A DNA stretch of 62,978 nucleotides, taken from NCBI GenBank assembly GCA_023436225.1, contig JAEZKA010000030.1:1-62978 (forward strand). The letters are read 5' to 3'. This document shows positions 58,359-62,978 of the stretch, one piece after another. The notes below the pieces were generated by a model. It saw nothing but the letters and a program-made list of their open reading frames with translations, ran no database searches and had not been told where the DNA came from. The translations under genes were made by a program, and so were the position numbers. Numbering within the stretch: position 1 is the stretch's first letter; each line of letters starts with the position of its first letter. Source of the DNA: Bacillota bacterium. Its GTDB lineage: Bacteria > Bacillota > Clostridia > Lachnospirales > Lachnospiraceae.

Positions 58359-60689
58359 TTATTCGGTCAATACTAAATGCTTTTTCTCTATTTCTTTCAT
58401 CTCAATCGGTCTTGAGAAATAATATCCTTGCCCGATATCACATTGAATCCCCTTGAGATATTCCAGCTCCAAATCACCCTCAATCCCCTCTGCAATGACA
58501 TTCAGCTTCAGATCCTTACAGAGATTGATAATAGTTGAGACGATTGTCTTGGCTTCTCTGCTGGTTGCTATATCCTTAACGAAGGATTTATCGATTTTGA
58601 TGCAGTCAATCGGCAATCTAACAATGTAGCTCAATGAGGAGTATCCGATTCCAAAGTCATCAATTGCAATCCGGAAACCCATAGTCCTTAACAGCTGCAA
58701 CCTTTGTATGCTCTCCTCCACATTCTTTATGATGATACGCTCTGTCAGCTCTAGCTGTATAAAACAAGGATCCACTTGATATAGACGTACAAAATCCATT
58801 AAATCAGTAATGAATTTCTTCGTCTCAAAGGTTTTTGTTGAGATGTTAATGGACAGTAAAACAGGATCAATCCCTGCTTCCTTCCAGTTCCTCAGTTGTT
58901 TACAGGCATTTTCAATGACCCAATAATCAATCTGAATAATGGTACCGGCTTGTTCCGCCATATCAATAAATTGATCCGGATATAATAAGCCTCTCCCCGG
59001 ATGGTTCCAGCGAATCAAAGCCTCTATTTCCGCGATCTTATCGCTTTCCAGATAGAACAAGGGTTGATAAACAAGGAAAAATTGATTTGAACGAATTCCG
59101 TGAATAATGTCCGCTTGAAGCTCTAAGGATGATGTCAGCTTCTGATAGATTTCTTTATCATACTTTTGTATCTGATCACTGCCATGGAATCTAGCATAAT
59201 TTTTCGCATGTGTTACCGCTTTTAACGGCTCTTGCGTTCTAGTATCCTCGTTATATCGAAAAAGGCCGATGCTAAAATGGATTTCAATGGATTTCTCCGC
59301 TACAAGATAGCTTTCTTTTATACTCTTAAGTATCTCTCCAACTTTTCCTTCCAGCTCCTCTTCCGTCACATTGCCGCTAACTAATACAACAAATTCATCT
59401 CCCTTGTAACGATAAATCTGGTAATTCTCATTTAAGCAGCATAGAATCCTCCTTGCTACCTCGCAAAGAATAATGTCACCTGTAGTATACCCATATGTCT
59501 CGTTAATATGGCTGAATTTGTCTATCGCAAACATAATCAGTGAGAATTCTTTCTTATCTTCACTTTGTTCTAAAGTCAGAAGATCCTTTTCCAGAACATA
59601 TTGATTCAATAAAGTGGTTAGTGGATCATACTGGGTCAGCGTCTTGATCTTATCCATCATACGATTAAAGCTTACACCCAATCTACCGATCTCATCCTTG
59701 GATTTTCTAGTGAAGCGGATGGTAAGATTACCCTTAGCACCGACAGAAAACAGCTGCTCCAATTCCGTAATGGGCTTTGAGAACCGGCTGACAAAGAAAT
59801 AAGCCACTAAGGTACTGATGAGTAAGGTGACACCTGTAACTGACAGGAAAAGATTTTTGAGACCATTCAGGCTTTTTAAAGCCTCTTTCTCATTTGTGCC
59901 TATATATATCTTCCAATCTGTATTATCAACGGAAGCATAGCCCATCAATATCTCATTACCCTCAAAGGTGTATGCACCATGCCCGCCGAATATGCTATCA
60001 GCAGAGCGGACGAATTCAGCTAAGGAGCTGTATTTCTCCTCCTTTGCAGCCAAATCAAAAAGATTATATTCCCCCTCGACTTTATCGTTATATGGGCGTG
60101 AAATGAAGGATCCTCCATCACTAATTATGTATGCTTTCCCATTTATTCCATATCCGCGAGACAAGGCATAATCTGATAGAAAATCCACATCCAATCTCGC
60201 AAGTAAGGCACCTTTAATTTCACCCCTTTGAAGGATTGGAGTTGCTACCATGATAGCCGGTTGCTTCGTTTTTCTACTGATGAGTACTTCAGAGAAGGAT
60301 GTTTCCCCCGATAATGCCCCTTTTATATAATCCCTGTCATCAAGCTTTAGATAGGAGCCGTCAAGATAATGAGCAGTCCCTGACAAATCTACAACGGCAA
60401 TATTTAAATAGAAGGTATTTATCTGACTCTGAATGATTTGACGCTGAGCCTCCCAATTCATGCTCGCCACCTGTTCATCATTCGCTAGATTACGCAAAGG
60501 TTGCACAAATTGATGAATATAATTCGATAAATTGGATGCTGATTCGGTTGCTACTCGCTCAACGGCATTATTAACCTCATTCACTAATATATCCTTAAAT
60601 CGAAAATAACCACTGATGCTTATGGCTGAGGCTACGATTAATATCATCGCCACCGAAAAAATCATTCCCTTTGTCTTTATGCTTCTCAT
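58359..60689 (-). CDS. dCache-HAMP-GGDEF-EAL cyclic-di-GMP protein, GGDEF degenerate
   Basis: A 776-aa membrane sensor. Helices at about 8-28 and 283-303 flank an extracytoplasmic dCache domain, then HAMP (about 303-356). The GGDEF domain (about 360-515) has KGDEF instead of [GA]GDEF, so cyclase activity is doubtful. The EAL domain (about 525-770) keeps EALIRW, NISTKTFE, ELTER, DDFGIGYSSL and KIDKSFV, so it looks like an active phosphodiesterase. It would lower c-di-GMP in response to an external ligand. Single gene on the minus strand. Confidence 0.92.
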   Translation of the reverse strand: MRSIKTKGMIFSVAMILIVASAISISGYFRFKDILVNEVNNAVERVATESASNLSNYIHQFVQPLRNLANDEQVASMNWEAQRQIIQSQINTFYLNIAVVDLSGTAHYLDGSYLKLDDRDYIKGALSGETSFSEVLISRKTKQPAIMVATPILQRGEIKGALLARLDVDFLSDYALSRGYGINGKAYIISDGGSFISRPYNDKVEGEYNLFDLAAKEEKYSSLAEFVRSADSIFGGHGAYTFEGNEILMGYASVDNTDWKIYIGTNEKEALKSLNGLKNLFLSVTGVTLLISTLVAYFFVSRFSKPITELEQLFSVGAKGNLTIRFTRKSKDEIGRLGVSFNRMMDKIKTLTQYDPLTTLLNQYVLEKDLLTLEQSEDKKEFSLIMFAIDKFSHINETYGYTTGDIILCEVARRILCCLNENYQIYRYKGDEFVVLVSGNVTEEELEGKVGEILKSIKESYLVAEKSIEIHFSIGLFRYNEDTRTQEPLKAVTHAKNYARFHGSDQIQKYDKEIYQKLTSSLELQADIIHGIRSNQFFLVYQPLFYLESDKIAEIEALIRWNHPGRGLLYPDQFIDMAEQAGTIIQIDYWVIENACKQLRNWKEAGIDPVLLSINISTKTFETKKFITDLMDFVRLYQVDPCFIQLELTERIIIKNVEESIQRLQLLRTMGFRIAIDDFGIGYSSLSYIVRLPIDCIKIDKSFVKDIATSREAKTIVSTIINLCKDLKLNVIAEGIEGDLELEYLKGIQCDIGQGYYFSRPIEMKEIEKKHLVLTE

Positions 60690-60824
60690 TCGTTCTCCTA
60701 GTTATCTAATTGTATAGCATCCTTGCTAAGGCTTCTTTGTAAATGTAGGTCATATAAAATATAACATTAACAATTATAAAACAAGATCAATATTGTGTCC
60801 ATAGTAAAAGTATCGCAGTCTTGA

Positions 60825-60911
60825 ACATAAAAATACTGTTTCAAAACAAGTAAAGTTAGTAAAGGTAGATGTTATTCTAGCCTGTTACTAATGAAAATGT
60901 TCTGAAACAGT
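60825..60911 (-). terminator. Terminator of metY
   Basis: ACTGTTTCAAAACA pairs with TGTTCTGAAACAGT (one mismatch) with inner GTTAGTAA/TTACTAAT pairing; TATTTTTATG follows on the minus strand. Confidence 0.7.
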
Positions 60912-60927
60912 CTCTTATATATAATAC

Positions 60928-62208
60928 TTATTGGTTAACTTGAGACAATGCCTGATCGATATCTGCGATAATATCCTCTACGTTCTCAATGCCAATGGAC
61001 ATACGGATTAGATCTGGTGTAATACCGGCATCAATCAGCTGCTGATCGGAAAGCTGACGATGGGTGGTACTGGCTGGATGCAATACCCCTGTTCTTGTAT
61101 CAGCTACATGTACTACAATAGCAGCCAGCCTGAGGCTATCCATGAATTTCACTGCTGCTTTCCTGCCACCCTTAATGCCGTAGGAGATAACACCACATGA
61201 GCCCTGGGGAAGATATTTTAAAGCTAATTCATGGTATTTATTATTCTTTAGACCAGGATAATTTACCCAGGCAATTTTATCATTTTTCTCCAGATACTCT
61301 GCAACCTTCTGGGCATTACTACAGTGCCTCTCCATTCGTAAATGTAAGGTTTCAAGGCCTAGACTTAATAAAAATGCATTATTTGGCGCAGGTGCAGCAC
61401 CAAGATCTCTCATTAGCTGAACTCTTGCCTTCGTAATAAAAGCCGCTTTACCACAGTCTCTTGTGTATACCATACCATGATAGGAAGCATCCGGAGTTGA
61501 TAATCCAGGGAATTTTCCATTATCCCAATCGAAATTTCCACTATCTACAATCACACCACCAAGAGCAACAGCATGACCATCCATGTATTTGGAGGTGGAA
61601 TGTACAACGATATCAGCACCAAATTCAAAGGGTCTGCAATTAATTGGAGTAGCAAAGGTATTGTCTACAAACAACGGAATACCGTTTTGATGAGCAAATG
61701 TTGCGAGTTTTTCAATATCGGTAATGATTAATGCTGGATTAGCAATCGTCTCAGCAAATACCAACTTCGTATTCTCTCTAATTTCCTTCTGCAATTCCTC
61801 TAAGGAAGCATCGGGATTAACAAAGGTTACCTCAATACCCATTCTCTTCAAGGTTACAGCAAAGAGATTAGTCGTACCGCCGTAAATTGTACTGGAAGAA
61901 ATCATGTGATCACCGCTGCTGCATATATTAAGAACAGCAATCAAACTTGCTGCCTGACCTGAGGAGGTACACATTGCTCCTATACCACCCTCTAAGGAAG
62001 CGATCTTCTTCTCTACACAATCCACGGTTGGATTAGCCAGTCTGGTATAGAAAAATCCTTCCTCTGTAAGATCAAATAATCTTCCCACGTGCTCACTAGA
62101 ATCATATTTGAAGGTAGTGCTCTGATAAATCGGTAATACTCTAGGTTCTCCATTCTTCGGCTGATAGCCTTCCTGAATGCATCTAGTCTCAATATGATAA
62201 TTATTCAT
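60928..62208 (-). CDS. metY: O-acetylhomoserine sulfhydrylase
   Basis: A 426-aa PLP enzyme of the Cys/Met metabolism family. The N-terminus IETRCIQEGYQPKNGEPRVLPIYQSTTF is typical of MetY. The PLP Lys is in HSTSKYMDGHAVALGG (about residue 207), with the SGQAASLIAVLN and DNTFATP segments. It makes homocysteine from O-acetylhomoserine and sulfide. The ATG at 62208 is preferred for its spacing from GGAAGGG. It has its own promoter and no SAM riboswitch in the short leader. Confidence 0.94.
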   Translation of the reverse strand: MNNYHIETRCIQEGYQPKNGEPRVLPIYQSTTFKYDSSEHVGRLFDLTEEGFFYTRLANPTVDCVEKKIASLEGGIGAMCTSSGQAASLIAVLNICSSGDHMISSSTIYGGTTNLFAVTLKRMGIEVTFVNPDASLEELQKEIRENTKLVFAETIANPALIITDIEKLATFAHQNGIPLFVDNTFATPINCRPFEFGADIVVHSTSKYMDGHAVALGGVIVDSGNFDWDNGKFPGLSTPDASYHGMVYTRDCGKAAFITKARVQLMRDLGAAPAPNNAFLLSLGLETLHLRMERHCSNAQKVAEYLEKNDKIAWVNYPGLKNNKYHELALKYLPQGSCGVISYGIKGGRKAAVKFMDSLRLAAIVVHVADTRTGVLHPASTTHRQLSDQQLIDAGITPDLIRMSIGIENVEDIIADIDQALSQVNQ

Positions 62209-62263
62209 TACATTCGCCCTTCCTGATCTGATATGCATTATTATTCAATTTATATTATAAGCA

Positions 62264-62292
62264 ATCATATAGCCTTGAAATAAATTTGTCAA
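62264..62292 (-). promoter_or_regulatory. metY promoter
   Basis: Minus-strand TTGACA (62287-62292), 17 bp, TATGAT (62264-62269), about 55 bp before the metY start. Confidence 0.85.
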
Positions 62293-62354
62293 CTGTAAGC
62301 TGCGGCGAATGTTCCTTTTATATCATCGTTGTTAATTAATAAGGCTTCTCTTTA

Positions 62355-62397
62355 CAGAAAATGGAAAAGCTCACATGATGAGCTTCTCCACTTTCTG
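62355..62397 (-). terminator. Probable terminator of thrS
   Basis: CAGAAAATGGAAAAGCTCA and TGAGCTTCTCCACTTTCTG pair over 19 positions with two mismatches, between thrS and the metY promoter. The U-tract is weak. Confidence 0.55.
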
Positions 62398-62413
62398 ACT
62401 TCTGTTTTGTATT

Positions 62414-62978
62414 TTATTCTTTATTACCTTCCGTTACTTCTATCTTTCTGATTTCTCTGGTTCTGATCTCCTTGCAGATATCATCAACAAAGGTTGCAAG
62501 TGGCTTCTGGCCTTCATCTCCAAGGAAACGGCTTCTTACGGATACCACGCCTTCCTCCTCTTCCTTCTGCCCAACTACCAGCATATAAGGGATACGATCA
62601 AGTCTTGCTTCTCTGATCTTATAACCGATCTTTTCTGCTCTTTCATCAACGGTTACTAGGATATTATTATTTGCAAGTTCTTCTTTCACCTTTTTCGCAT
62701 AGTCATGATATTTCTCAGAGATAGGTAATACACGAACTTGTTCTGGGCATAACCAGGTAGGGAACTGACCTGCATATTTCTCGATTAACCAAGCAAGTGT
62801 TCTCTCATAGCAACCCATACTTGTTCTATGAATAATATAAGGACGAACCTTCTCACCATTCTGGTCTACATAATACATGTCGAATTGCTCAGCAATTAAA
62901 GCATCCCACTGGATAGTAATCATGGTATCTTCTTTACCGTATACATTCTTTGCTTGAATATCTACCTTAGGTCCGTAG
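62414..62978 (-). CDS. thrS: Threonyl-tRNA synthetase, C-terminal part (5' end outside window)
   Basis: The minus-strand frame is open to the window edge. It starts there with YGPKVDIQAKNVYGKEDT, continues TIQWDALIAEQFDMYYVDQ and IIHRTSMGCYERTLAWLIE (class II motif 3 region), then the anticodon-binding domain (PTWLCPEQVRVLPIS, RIPYMLVVGQKEEEEGVVSVRSR). An internal ATG at 62923 is not the real start. ThrRS charges tRNA(Thr). 188 codons are visible. Confidence 0.95.
   Translation of the reverse strand, partial: YGPKVDIQAKNVYGKEDTMITIQWDALIAEQFDMYYVDQNGEKVRPYIIHRTSMGCYERTLAWLIEKYAGQFPTWLCPEQVRVLPISEKYHDYAKKVKEELANNNILVTVDERAEKIGYKIREARLDRIPYMLVVGQKEEEEGVVSVRSRFLGDEGQKPLATFVDDICKEIRTREIRKIEVTEGNKE

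Noticed and set aside
62209..62292. SAM riboswitch upstream of metY
   Set aside because: The promoter lies about 55 bp from the start codon, leaving no room for an S-box.
62414..62923. Independent 169-aa gene
   Set aside because: The frame stays open to the window edge with threonyl-tRNA synthetase sequence before the internal ATG.

Overview
The window reads as a chromosome segment of a low-GC anaerobic Firmicute, most likely a Lachnospiraceae-type clostridium. This is inferred from TTGACA/TATAAT promoters, strong GGAGG ribosome sites, the TepA-YlzJ-FtsK run, the two radical-SAM-linked genes next to rng, formate-tetrahydrofolate ligase, and a LysM/GH18 protein of the spore-lytic YaaH type. 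No rRNA, tRNA, prophage, CRISPR array or intact insertion sequence was seen.

Layout. 1-9.7 kb: the 5' end of rplU with its leader and promoter (minus strand), then an accessory block: a small membrane protein, a GNAT plus NimA-like pair, a heterodimeric ABC exporter, and a vep-type ABC-2 transporter operon (+) with a long structured leader and an unlisted 45-aa ORF coupled at both ends. A coiled-coil heptad-repeat protein closes the block. 9.8-15.2 kb: the housekeeping operon radical SAM (TIGR03960 type) - DUF2344 (TIGR03936 type) - RNase G - YbaK (minus). RNase G genes commonly sit beside rplU, so the accessory block appears to have separated the two. 15.3-18.7 kb: kdpDE without kdpFABC beside it, preceded by a decayed response-regulator fragment. 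19.1-20.7 kb: a TetR regulator with a near-perfect operator, and an alpha/beta hydrolase. 20.9-26.1 kb: a five-gene ABC-2 transporter plus two-component system, arranged like linearmycin-resistance LnrJKLMN.

26.3-35.5 kb: tyrS, a zinc-ribbon/DUF2007 membrane protein, a LysM/GH18 protein with a degenerate catalytic motif, birA and bioY, and a SWIM/SNF2 helicase. 35.9-39.8 kb: an AraC regulator with an EamA exporter, a repeat-bearing intergenic region, and pyrBI. 40-46.6 kb: a broken metallophosphoesterase, superoxide dismutase, a GNAT, a lipoprotein, fhs, a decayed methyltransferase and a HAD phosphatase. 46.8 kb: a long hairpin whose core resembles fused IS3-family ends. 47-54 kb: an S66 peptidase, two tandem ATP-grasp ligases, ftsK, ylzJ and tepA. 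54.2-62.98 kb: an ArAE exporter, a WYL regulator / GyrI-like / radical SAM cluster with two matching operators, a GGDEF-EAL protein with a degenerate GGDEF, metY, and the 3' part of thrS.

Points most worth following are the coupled 45-aa ORF and attenuator-like leader of the vep-type operon, the WYL regulon operators, a dispersed hairpin element that starts at stop codons, the S66/ATP-grasp module, and the inactive-looking GH18 protein.
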